Assembly: GCA_020465985.1 (NCBI GenBank)
Contig: JAANYP010000814.1
Span: 1 to 64,000, forward strand
Reading direction: 5' to 3'
Length of the DNA stretch: 64,000 nt
Origin: Centrapalus pauciflorus
Lineage: Eukaryota > Streptophyta > Magnoliopsida > Asterales > Asteraceae
In this document: one piece after another, positions 44,765 through 54,978 of the stretch
How positions within the stretch are numbered: the first letter of the stretch is position 1
Layout of the letters: each line of letters opens with the position of its first letter
Position numbers and translations under genes: made by a program
The notes under the pieces: model-generated
Databases searched by the model: none
What the model saw: the letters and a program-made list of their open reading frames with translations, nothing else
What the model was told of the DNA's origin: nothing

Positions 44765-47700
44765 TTAGCTCGTGTTCTCCTCTGCTTGGACTTTTGAGAA
44801 CAGCTGGGGGTACTTCTCTCGGAATTGATCTTCGCGTTCCCAAGTAAACTCAGGACCTCGTTTAGAGTTCCATCGGACCTTTATTATTGGAATTCGACTG
44901 TGCTTGAGTTTCTTGACTTCTCGGTCCATTATTTCCACCGGTTGCTCAATGAAATTCAACTTATCGTCTATCTCCAGCTCGTCCATGGGTATCACGAGTG
45001 ATTCATCAGCCAGACATTTCTTAAGATTGGATACGTGGAAGGTATTATGAGCGTTACTAAGCTCTAGGGGTTGATCGAGTCGGTAAGCTACCGGGCCAAT
45101 TCTTCTGGTGATTTTGAATTGTCCGATATAACGAGGATTGAGTTTTCCTCGTTTTCCAAAACGGATTACGCCTTTCCAAGGCGAGACTTTCAGCATCACT
45201 TGATCTCCCTCTTGGAATTCCAAATCCTTCCGTCGGATGTCTGCATAACTCTTCTGTCGATCCCGCGCAATCTTCAATCGGTTCCGAATCTGGGCTATTT
45301 TCTCTGTAGTTTCCTGGATGATCTCAGGTCCAGTAATCTGACTATCCCCTACTTCAGCCCAACAAAGAGGTGATCGACACTTTTGTCCATAGAGTGCCTC
45401 GAATGGGGCGGTCTTAATGCTCGAGTGATAACTGTTGTTATAAGAAAACTCAACTAATGGCAGGTGTCTGTCCCAACTTTTTCCAAAGTCGATGACACAT
45501 GCCCTTAGCATATCTTCCAATGTTTGAATCGTTCTTTCACTCTGACCGTCCGTTTACGGGTGATAGGCTTTACTCATATCCAGACGCGTTCCTAGTGCTT
45601 CTTGCAATGATTGCCAGAACCTTGACGTAAATCGGCTGTCTCTGTCTGATATAATGGATACTGGCACCCCATGCCTTGAGACGACCTCCTTAAGATAGGT
45701 TCGTGTTAACTTATCCATCTTGTCAGTCTCCTAGATTGGCAGGAAGTGTGCGGTCTTGGTCAGCCGATCCACGATCACCCAGATGGTGTCATAACCTCCA
45801 GAAGTCTTTGGCAACTTAGTGATAAAATCTATGGTGATATTTTCCCACTTCCATTGGGGTATCTCTGGCTGGACTAGCAATCCTGACGGCCTTTGATGCT
45901 CAGCCTTAACTTTTAAACACGTTAAGCACTTGCTGACATAAGTAGCAATGTCAGCCTTCATGTTTGGCCACCAGTATGATCCCTTTAAATCGTGATACAT
46001 CTTGTCCGACCCTGGATGAATAGCATATCTTGTTTTGTGCCTTTCATCCATGACCAGTTTCCTTATGCCTCCAAATTTCGGTAACCAAATTCTGCCCATG
46101 AAGTATCGACATCCATCTGACTTAATTTCAAACTGCTTATCCATGCCTCTTAATGCTTCATTCAGCAGATTATCCTCCTTGACTGCCTCTTCTTGTGCCT
46201 CTCGGACTTGAGATTTTAGGTTTGACTGTATAGTCATGACCAAAGCTCGGACTCTCAATGGCTTAACCCGTTCCTTTCGGCTTAGGGCGTCAGCTACGAC
46301 ATTTGCTTTTCCTGGATGGTAGCGAATCTCGCAGTCATAGTCGCTAAGAAGTTCCACCCAACGTCGTTGCCTCATATGTAACTCTTTCTGATTCAGAATA
46401 TGCTGTAGGCTTTTATGGTCCGTGAACACCGTGCACTTGGTTCCATACAAATAGTGCCTCCATATTTTGAGAGCAAACACCACTGCTCCCAGTTCCAGGT
46501 CATGAGTCGTATAGTTTACCTCGTGAATCTTGAGCTGTCGTGATGCATAAGCGATGACCTTGTCCCTTTGCATGAGCACACAACCTAATCCGTTGTGCGA
46601 GGCATCACAGTAGACTACAAAATTTTCAGTCCCTTCGGGTAGGGACAGAATTGGTGCACTACACAACCTCTGCTTAAGCAGCTGAAACGCCTTTTCCTGC
46701 TCTTCACCCCAGACGTATTTCACATCCTTACGGGTCAACTCCGTTAAGGAACCTGCTATCTTCGAGAAGTTCTCAATGAATCGCCTATAATAACCGGCAA
46801 GTCCTAGAAATTGGCGGACTTCTGTGGGGGTTCTAGGGATTGCCCAGTTCTTTATGGCCTCGATCTTTGATGGGTCAACCTGAATTCCCTGACTGTTGAT
46901 CACATGCCCAAGGAATTTTACTTCTCGCAACCAAAATTCACATTTTGAAAATTTGGCGTATAGCTGCTCTTTCTCTAACAACTCCAAGATCAACTTGAGA
47001 TGTTGTTCATGCTCTTCTTTACTTCTGGAATAGATTAGGATATCGTCTATGAACACTATTACAAATTTATCCAGATATGGTTTACACACCCGATTCATGA
47101 GGTCCATAAATACGGCTGGTGCGTTGGTTAAACCGAATGGCATCACCTGGAATTCGTAATGTCCATAACGAGTTCTGAATGCCGTCTTGGGGATATCTTC
47201 TTCCCGAACTTTTACTTGATGATAACCGGAGCGCAGATCAATCTTTGAGTAGAAGCTAGATCCCTGAAGCTGGTCGAACAGGTCATCAATCCTAGGGAGA
47301 GGGTAGCGGTTCTTTACCGTTAACTTGTTTAGCTCTCGGTAGTCTATGCTCATTCTGAAGGATCCGTCTTTCTTTTTAACGAACAAAACCGGAGCTCCCC
47401 AAGGTGAGGAACTTGGTCGAATGAATCCTTTATCCATCAATTCTTGCAATTGACTGGATAGTTCTTGCATCTCAGAAGGTGCGAGCCTATATGGGGCTCT
47501 TGCGACTGGTGCAGCTCCTGGCACCAAATCTATTTGAAATTCTACTTGCCTAGCTGGAGGAAGCCCATGCAAGTCTTCCGGGAATACCTTCGGGTAGTCA
47601 CGTACTACTGGAATATCTTCAAGTCGTTTTTCCTTCGACTCTTTTTCTACGATCTGGACCAACACTGCATGACAACCCTTCCTAAGACATTTTAATGTTC

Positions 47701-48007
47701 TTAGGCCGGATATGACATTCAATTGTCGGTTCTTCTTTTCCCCTTGGACCGTGAGGACTTTCTTCTTACTGAGTGGTATTCGCACCACTTTCTTACCACA
47801 CAAAATCTCAGCCTGGTTATGTGACAACCAGTCCATACCAATCACCACATCAAAACTTCCGAGTTCGATAGGCATTAAGTCTATCTTAAAGGAGTGATCT
47901 GCTAGCTTTAGTGCGCATTCCTTAACGATACTACTTGCCTTTATTATTTTGCCATCCGCCAGTTCTACTGTATATGAGTTGTCTAAGGGAAGAGTAGTAA
48001 CATTCAA
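44765..48007 (-). pseudogene. pol: Inner gypsy pol (reverse transcriptase, RNase H, integrase, chromodomain-like end), two stops
   Basis: This continues the gag-protease frame after TAG 48008-48010. Order on the minus strand: end of protease (IELGSFDVVIGMDWLSHN), reverse transcriptase (MPFGLTNAPAVFMDLMNRV, FIDDILIYS near 47040), RNase H (VYCDASHNGLGC, FTDHKSLQHIL, HPGKANVVADALSR), then integrase with zinc-binding CLTC and catalytic segments DFITKLP, SDRDSRF and the QTDGQSE region. Nonsense codons are TAG at 45731-45733 (after HFLPI) and TAA at 45554-45556 (within HPQTDG, Gln to stop). The last about 60 residues (EIMDREVKKLKHS, VRWNSKRGPEFTWERE) look like a chromodomain-type tail. Otherwise complete in length. 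Confidence 0.92.
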
Positions 48008-49195
48008 CTACTGGCTAAACTTATCAGATATAAAGCTCCTATCAGCCCCAGTATCAAAGAGTACGTAAGCGTAAATATCGTTTAGGAGAAACGTACCTGA
48101 TACCACGTGGGGGTCCTGACGAGCGTCTCCTGCTCCCAACACAAATGCTCTCCCCTGAGCTCCTCCTTCGTTCCTCAATTTCGGACACTCACTCTTGATG
48201 TGTCCAGTTGCGCCACATTCGAAACAGCCCCTCGGGTTGCTACCACTGGCACCCGGGGCTCCGGATCTACAATCTTTGGCCATATGGCCCAAACGTTTGC
48301 ATTTTCCGCATTGGGTTGGACAGGGGCCAGGGTTGTGGTGGAAGGTGCATTTGGTGCAAAAAGGCTTGGTACCGGTATAGCCTCTCCTTGGCTCAACTCC
48401 TGCTACATAGGCTTTAACGGTCTCGGGCTTCTTGGACTGTGAACCCGCGTTCTTTCCGGTCTTTTCTTCCCACTTTCTCTTGTTTTCCCCGGCTTTGGCT
48501 TCGTTCCTCCGGGATACCTGGTCCATAAGATTGTTGGCCATTCTGATGGCGTCCTGTATGGTGGATGGGTTGGAGGCTGTAACGTTTCCTTGTATTTGAG
48601 GAGCGAGTCCCCAAATATAGCGTTCAATCTTCTTGTATTCCGGAGTTACCATTTGCGGACATAGGATACTTAGTTCATGGAATCGGTTGGTATATCCTGC
48701 AATGTCCGTTCCTTTCATTGATAAGTTCCAGAACTCCGATTCCATTTTCTGGAGTTCGTTTCTCGGACAGTACTCGTCCGTCATCATCTGTTTCAACGTG
48801 GACCACGTGAGCTGGTAGGCTTCGTCAATACCTACAGACTGGACGTAGGAATTCCACCATGTGAGAGCGCTATCTTGCAAGGTGTGAGTAGCAAATTTCA
48901 CCTTGTCTCCTTCAGCACACCCGCTGACACGATATACGGATTCTAATTTTTCAAACCAACGGATCAAACCGACTGCTCCTTCGGTTCCATTGAAACACCG
49001 GGGTTTGCAACTTAAAAACCATTTAATCCCACAACCTTTCGTGTGAGTTTCAGCTCCTCCCGTGGTGCGACTGGCACCACCATCCCCATTGGCTGTGCTA
49101 TTCCGGTTTGCCTCGTAGGTAGCTATGGCAGCAGCCACCCTTTGTGCAACAAGCTCTTCAATGTCAGCTGCATTCATTGCTCGTTTTGGCGGCAT
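48008..49195 (-). pseudogene. gag: Inner gypsy gag plus protease start, ends at a premature TAG
   Basis: The ORF starts with ATG 49195 (MPPKRAMNAADIEELVAQRV), the same start as the outer copy. It contains the retrotransposon gag core (FEKLESVYRVS, ALTWWNSYVQ, MTDEYCPRNELQKMESEFW, GYTNRFHELS). An extra Cys/His cluster (CTKCTFHHNPGPC) and two CCHC knuckles (CGKCKRLGHMAKDC and CFECGATGHIKSEC) follow. The frame then enters the aspartic protease (YVLFDTGADRSFIS) and meets TAG at 48008-48010 where the outer element has Gln. Apart from that stop, gag and pol form one frame, so the ancestor probably made a single polyprotein. A spacer of about 215 bp separates it from the upstream ORF. Confidence 0.92.
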
Positions 49196-49412
49196 TATCT
49201 TGAAGTTTAAAGAAAATCATAGTATAAGAAGTTGAATCTTAAAGATGCAGCACAATACTATAATCATCAAGCACAATCTCATAAATATCTTGGGAATTTT
49301 CATTAATCATTCGAAATTTTTCTTACATTAGGGGCGGGTTATTACCCGAAAATTTTTATCCTATGCTATTACATGATATTTTTCCTACTAATACAAAGGA
49401 AATGGAAAAGTA

Positions 49413-50168
49413 CTAGGTGTGGGAGTGATCAGGGGTCTCTCCCTTTTCCATCGCACTGAGGCGCCGCGTCAGCCCCTCGACCCGGGCTTGGCTTTCGGCT
49501 AGTTGCTGCCGAAGCTCATTCAGTCCGTCCTGCTGTATAGCAAGGGCGTGCTGATTGGCCCAATATATGTTGGAGTTTTGCAACTCCTCCCGCTCTAAAC
49601 GAGCGGTCATCTCCCCGATATCCAGGTTAAGTGACCGAATCTGGTGGTCATGCCTGGTAGACCTTGCGACCAAAAGTGGTATGGTCTGATCGGCAGGCTC
49701 TTGGGTGAGCGATGAGACAGGTGCGGAGGATGGTCCTCCGATCTCAAAAGTAGGAGGAATTCCTTCCATCTGCCTCCACTCGCGGAGGGTCTCTGGTATC
49801 CAGCCCCATCGCCTGGCGTCTACCCGTCGGTGTGGGGGATTGGCCTGGGGAGTCGGAACAGGAATAGTCTCCCTTCTGGGTATGTTTACCCGTTTCCGGG
49901 GTGTGTACAACATCTTTGGGCCGTTAGAAGAAGGCCTATACGGCTTATATGATGGTTCGGCCGGGTGGTATGGGACGCGAGCAGGGACCGTCGGTGGTGA
50001 GGGATCCTCTTCCTCCATCGGCTCTTCTTCGGATTCCTCCATCAGATCTTCCGAGGGGTCCTCCTCCTCCGAGGTTTCTTCTTCTGGGAAGACTTCCGTG
50101 GCCGTGGGACTTGCGGGAGTGTATTCCTCCTCTGAGTCAGATAGAATGATAGTTTCTGGATGGTTCAT
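49413..50168 (-). CDS. Extra ORF between PBS and gag, inner gypsy (acidic plus coiled coil)
   Basis: 251 codons from ATG 50168 (MNHPETIILSDSEEEYTPASP) to TAG 49413-49415, uninterrupted. The first about 65 residues are very acidic (EEETSEEEDPSEDLMEESEE). A Pro/Arg-rich basic middle (TPRKRVNIPRRE) and the conserved WIPETLREWRQMEGIPP and FEIGGPSSAP follow. A helical C-terminal third with heptad-like Leu and Gln (IGEMTARLEREELQNSNIYW, LNELRQQLAES, LTRRLSAME) ends GETPDHSHT. The outer gypsy has a homologous ORF in the same place, strongest at the C-terminus, which argues for real coding. It ends about 215 bp before gag. No catalytic motif. Role unknown; possible assembly or chaperone function (inference). 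Confidence 0.82.
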   Translation of the reverse strand: MNHPETIILSDSEEEYTPASPTATEVFPEEETSEEEDPSEDLMEESEEEPMEEEDPSPPTVPARVPYHPAEPSYKPYRPSSNGPKMLYTPRKRVNIPRRETIPVPTPQANPPHRRVDARRWGWIPETLREWRQMEGIPPTFEIGGPSSAPVSSLTQEPADQTIPLLVARSTRHDHQIRSLNLDIGEMTARLEREELQNSNIYWANQHALAIQQDGLNELRQQLAESQARVEGLTRRLSAMEKGETPDHSHT

Positions 50169-50292
50169 AGTTTCTGCTAACAAGGTTCATTTGTAATCTT
50201 TTAGTTAGTTACAAAAACATTCTTAAAATCAGCAAATTTTATGTGCAGTTATAGTCTAGGGTACTAATGCAACCTAGTTCACTATAACTATG

Positions 50293-50304
50293 GCTCTGAT
50301 ACCA
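50293..50304 (-). other. PBS of inner gypsy, initiator tRNA-Met
   Basis: Minus-strand tggtatcagagc, three bases after the 5' LTR end. Confidence 0.92.
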
Positions 50305-50307
50305 ATC

Positions 50308-51954
50308 TGTCACACCCTGCTACCTTGGTTGGCAGCGAGACGTGACGAGTGTGGAAGCGTAACCATAATTATAACGAACGACCACTATATGGACGTTTTC
50401 GAAATATTACATCATTAAAATTTAAAAAAAATGTATTAATGTTTTACAAAATGAAAGGAATGAAGTTCGCGTAATACAGAGATTCTGATACACAATTAAT
50501 GCGTCCAAAAATAATGCAGTCAAATCTCCGTTAGTTTCGAAATATGCATGCGACTCCATGAAATGCGGAAGCTTGAAAGTTGGTGTATCCGAAGGCACAC
50601 TCGCCTTAATTACCTGAATATACATACTAAAATACGTCAACAAAAATTGTTGGTGAGTTCATAGGTTTACGCGAAAAGACCAGTTGTATGGACGTTATCA
50701 GATGAGTTGAATTTATAAAATCATAAATTCCATGAGATGTATTACATAAACCATCATGTCACCGAAGCTTAATTAGAATGAGTTTGCCCCGAGCAGTATT
50801 CCCATACGTAATACCGTGTGTTGAATATATATGCACCCGCGGTTAGCTAAACCACTAACCCGAGTGGGGGACATGACTCCCAATCGATCTATCCACAATA
50901 TATTCGCGCTTGCAAACAAATGCAACTAACAATTTCATGATATAAGGGCGGAAATCACATATGTAATACATAATAGAATCGAGAAGTTTTTGTGTCCATA
51001 TAAAAAGGAAGCATGTATTTCATCCCAAAACATAATAATGTGAAAAATGGGACTATGAAGACTCACCTTGTTGATTTTTGATGATGTTTTTGGATCTGAG
51101 TTGAACACTTGTTTGAATGGTTGAGACTCGTCCTAATATTTTTACGAGTTCGGGTCAATATCATCATAATACGTGTTTGAATATTTTATGTACTTGGGGG
51201 TGATGTATAAATAATTTCGTAGGATTTTATATGTTGATACTGATTTGTAGTTATGTTCAAGTAGTTTATTTAAAAGTATAATTTGTTGTATTAATTCCGA
51301 TTTACGCAAATGATTTTAAGTAGTTTATTTCCAAGGACATTTTGATGCATGCATGCATACGTATGTACATATGTATTTATATACGAAAATGCATACATAT
51401 ATATACGAGCATGTGCATCATTATGAAAGGGTATTCATATATTTTGCATGGAAAATTTCACGAGTATTATGAAAACCGAGTTGTAAATGAAAAAGTTTTA
51501 TAGTTTAGTAAATATATTTAATTTTTCATGTTTTATAAATTTTTAAGGTGGAAAATAAAGTAAATAAGAAAAACTTACAAAAGTTGAAGAACGCTTGAAT
51601 TTTTGGACGATTTTGTTTTGAGAGAGTTTGTGAGTTGGTGTGTTTTTGTGAAATGGGTTTGTCTTCTATTTATAGAAGAAAAAGGGTTATTAAAAATAAA
51701 GATAAAGTAATTAAAATTCAGTGAAATGATGAAAAGTAAAAAGGTGTTTCGGTTGAGTGTTGGACAAAAATAAGTGTGGCCGATTTCATGATTGTATGTT
51801 GCATGGAGTTTATTATTAAAATAATACAAAAGTACATCTAGTTGTCCTTTAAAGGACAACTTACTTTTTAGGGTGATAAGTAGTATGGGTTTTCAAATTT
51901 TTTTTATCAATAAAAGTACAAAAGCATGCACGAAAAGGTGGTAGTAATAAATAT

Positions 51955-52047
<93 letters not shown>

Positions 52048-52620
52048 CTTAGAAAATTTTTCTGGAATGTTAAACTCGATTCGAGTGTGAATCGAGTTTG
52101 TTGCAGTGTCAATCGAGTTTTATAACATTATGCCCGAGTTTTATCACACTTTGATCGAGTTTTATGCCTTTGTCATTCGAGTTTCATATAGCTATAGTCG
52201 AGTTTTATACAACATTGCCCGAGTTTCTTGCTTCTTTAATCGAGTTTCTTTGTTTAACTGTTCGAGTTTTATGTAGTTCTATTCGAGTTTTATGTTTCTT
52301 TATTCGAGTTTCATCCCTTAGAAATCGAGATTTGTATCTTCATCATTCGAGTTTTATACTGCATCATCCGAGAAAATTGTTTCTTTATTCGAGTTTCATC
52401 AAAGTGTTTTTCGAGTTTAGATCTTTACTAATCGAGTTTCATTATATCATTATTCGAGTTTATTACTTCTTTCATCGAGATTCATACAACACCATTCGAG
52501 TTTATTGATTATATGATTCGAGATTCATATAACTTCATTCGAGTTTATTACTTCATTATTCGAGTTTTATATTAGTTTAATTTTTGAGTTTCATACCTTA
52601 TTTTTAGGCCAGTTGTTACA
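50308..52620 (-). repeat. 5' LTR of inner gypsy (2,313 bp)
   Basis: Near-identical to 42421-44731. It carries the CGAG array at 52075-52590, (TA)n at 51958-52043 and TATA box CTATAAATAG on the minus strand at 51666-51675. Transcription would therefore start near 51640 and run to lower coordinates (inference). The flank tatcg at 52621-52625 is the duplication. Confidence 0.94.
51666..51675 (-). promoter_or_regulatory. TATA box of inner gypsy 5' LTR
   Basis: CTATAAATAG on the minus strand, in the same place as in the other LTR of this element (43778-43787) and in the related outer element LTRs (38617-38626 and 56797-56806). Confidence 0.7.
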
Positions 52621-53791
52621 TATCGGCCCCAGTATCAAATAATACATAAGCATAAATGTCATTAAGTAGAAATGTACCTGATACTACATTGGGGTCCTGA
52701 CGAGCGTCTCCAGCTCCCAACACAAAAGCTCTCCCTTGAGCTCCTCTGCCATTTTTCAACTTTGGGCACTCATTCCTATAGTGCCCAACAACTACACACT
52801 CAAAGCATCTCCTCTGGCTGCTGTCGTTGTTGTTGCTGTTATTGTTGTTGCTGTTGTTGTATCTACAATCCTTGGTCAGATGACCAAGATGCTTACACTT
52901 CCCGCAAGGGGTTAGGCAGGGACCTTTGTTGTGGTGGTAGGTGCATTGGTTGCAAAGGGGTTTGGTACCAGTGTAGCCTTTCCTTGGGTCGGCTCCGGCA
53001 ACAAAGGCTTCAATGGTTTCGGGCTTTTTGGACTGCGAACCCGAATTCTTCCCAGACTTGTCTTCCCATTTTCTCTTGTTCTCTCCTGCTTTGGCCTCAT
53101 TCCTTTGGGCCACTTGCTCTATGAAATTATTCGCCATTCGGATGGCGCCCTGGATGGTGGTGGGGTTTGAGGCGGTGACGTTGCCTTGGATTTGAGGGCC
53201 GAGTCCCCAAATGTAATGTTCGATCTTCTTGTACTCGGGGGTCTCCATTTGTGGGCATAGTAGGCTTAGTTCTTGGAAACGGTTAGTGTATCCGGCAACA
53301 TCTGTACCCGTCATCTTGAGATTCCAGAACTCAGATTCCATCTTTTGTAGTTCATTCCGGGGGCAGTACTCATCGGTCATAATCTGTTTCAACTCAGTCC
53401 AGGCGAGTTGATAGGCCGTGTCGATTCCAACAGACTGGGCATACGAATTCCACCAAGTTAATGCACCATCCTGAAGAGTGTGAGTAGCAAACTTAACTTT
53501 CTCATCTTCTATACATCTGCTGACGCGGAAGACAGACTCAAGTTTCTCAAACCAGTGAACTAGTCTGACAGCGCCTTCCGTCCCATTAAAGTATCGACGC
53601 TTACAGCTTAAAAATCCCTTGATACCACACCCTTTCGGGGTTCAGTCAGACCCTCCCGTAGTGCGGCTAGCTCCTCCATCGTCGTTTGCGGTTCTATTGC
53701 GGTTGGTTTCGTAAGTGGCTATAGTTGCTGCCACTCGTTAGGCGACCAGTTACTCGATCTCGGCAGTGTTTGTGGCTCTTTTCGGCGGCAT
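52621..53791 (-). pseudogene. gag: Outer gypsy gag and protease start
   Basis: The ORF starts at ATG 53791 (MPPKRATNTAEIE). Two TAA codons fall within the first 20 codons and a TGA soon after (about 53645). The frame is then open from about 53640 to the insertion point at 52621. Gag core, CNQCTYHHNKGPC, and knuckles CGKCKHLGHLTKDC and CFECVVVGHYRNEC are recognisable. The spacer between knuckles is an Asn/Ser run encoded by a simple repeat (52818-52860) absent from the inner element. It ends in YVLFDTGAD, the protease active site, where the inner element is inserted; the coding continues at 42420. Confidence 0.9.
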
Positions 53792-54015
53792 TATCTTAAA
53801 GTTTAAAGAAAAGAGCATAGTGTGAGAAGTTGAGTCTTAAAGATTCAAAATTTTCTAAGGGCACAGTTATATAATCATCAAACACAGATTCATAAATAAC
53901 TTGAAATTTTCATTAAAAATTCGTAATTTCTTACATCGGGGCAGGTTACTACCCGAAAATTTTAAGTCCTACGCTATTACATAATAATTCCTAACATTAC
54001 AAAGATAAGGGGGTA

Positions 54016-54834
54016 CTAGGTGTGGGAGTGATCAGGGGTCTCTCCCTGCTCTAAGGCATTGAGGCGTTGTGTTAGCACCTCGTTACAGGCCTCACATTCG
54101 ACTAGTCGTTGCCGAAGTTCCTCCAGCCCGTCCTGTTGAACGGTGAAGGCGTGCTGGTTGGCCCAATAGATATTGAAGTTTTGCAACTCCTCCCGCTCTA
54201 TACGAGCAGTCATCTCTCCAATATCCTGGTTAAGTAACCGGATTTGGAGGTCGTGCCGTGAAGACCTTGCTACTAAAAGAGGTACGGTCTGGTAGGCCAG
54301 CTCCTGAGTGAGCGGTGGGGCCGGTGCAGAGGATGGTCCTCCGATCTCAAATTGGGAGGGGATTCCCTCCTCCTGTCTCCATTCCTGGAGGGTATTGGGC
54401 ATCCAGTCCTAGCGGCGAGCATTTGCTCGTCGCCTCGGTGGTGGACGTGGCTGAGGGGCAGGAGTCGGGATAGACTCCCGTTGTGGCATTATTACCCTTT
54501 TCCTTGGTGTGAACAACATAAGTAGGCCGTTGGGGTGGGGGCGGTAGGTGCAGTGAGACGATACAGATGAGTGGTATGGGACGTAAGAGGGGGCCACTGG
54601 TGCTGGCGGGTCCTCTTCGGATGGTTCTCCCCATCCGCTAGAGGATTTGCCTTCCTCCATGGGTTCTTCCTCAGACTCCTCCATCGGGTCTTCTTATTCG
54701 GAGGGGTCTTCCTCTTCTGATGGGTCCTCTCCCTCGGATGGGTCCTCTTCTATGAACACCTCCGTGACCTCCGGGCTCAAAGGGGCGTACTCATCTTCGG
54801 AGTCACACAGGATGATGATTGTGTTGTTTGACAT
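54016..54834 (-). pseudogene. Extra ORF between PBS and gag, outer gypsy
   Basis: This is the homologue of the inner 251-residue ORF, starting at ATG 54834 (MSNNTIIILCDSEDEYAP). It has two in-frame stops, TAA 54694-54696 in the acidic region and TAG 54409-54411 where the inner copy has Trp, but no frameshift across 272 codons. The acidic N-terminus, RKR basic patch, LQEWRQEEGIP, FEIGGPSSAP, helical end and terminal GETPDHSHT are all kept. Keeping one frame across an otherwise decayed element supports that it encoded a protein. Confidence 0.82.
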
Positions 54835-54963
54835 GTCTGTTATCAAGGTCCATTTACAGTCTTTTAGTTAGTTACAAAATATTCTAAAAAATTTTGTAAG
54901 ACTTAAGTGTAGTTATAGTCTAGGTAACTAGTGCAACCTAGTTCACTATAGTCTATAACTATG

Positions 54964-54975
54964 GCTCTGATACCA
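54964..54975 (-). other. PBS of outer gypsy, initiator tRNA-Met
   Basis: Minus-strand tggtatcagagc, three bases from the 5' LTR, identical in position to the inner element. Confidence 0.92.
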
Positions 54976-54978
54976 ATC

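Larger units (their letters stand above)
42421..52620 (-). mobile_element. Inner Ty3/gypsy element (minus strand), complete, 10.2 kb
   Basis: LTRs of 2,311 bp (42421-44731) and 2,313 bp (50308-52620) are flanked by a perfect duplication tatcg (42416-42420 and 52621-52625). Minus-strand order is 5' LTR, PBS (50293-50304), extra ORF (50168-49413), gag-pol, PPT (44744-44732), 3' LTR. By eye the LTRs differ at about 18 substitutions outside the microsatellite, roughly 0.8%, so it is the youngest datable element here. Gag-pol has three nonsense codons but no frameshift that I can see. It is related to the element it invaded. Confidence 0.95.

Noticed and set aside
48107..48442. Plus-strand ORFs opposite the zinc-knuckle region of inner gag
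   Set aside because: They are Cys/Trp-rich shadows of the minus-strand gag, which has clear CCHC motifs.
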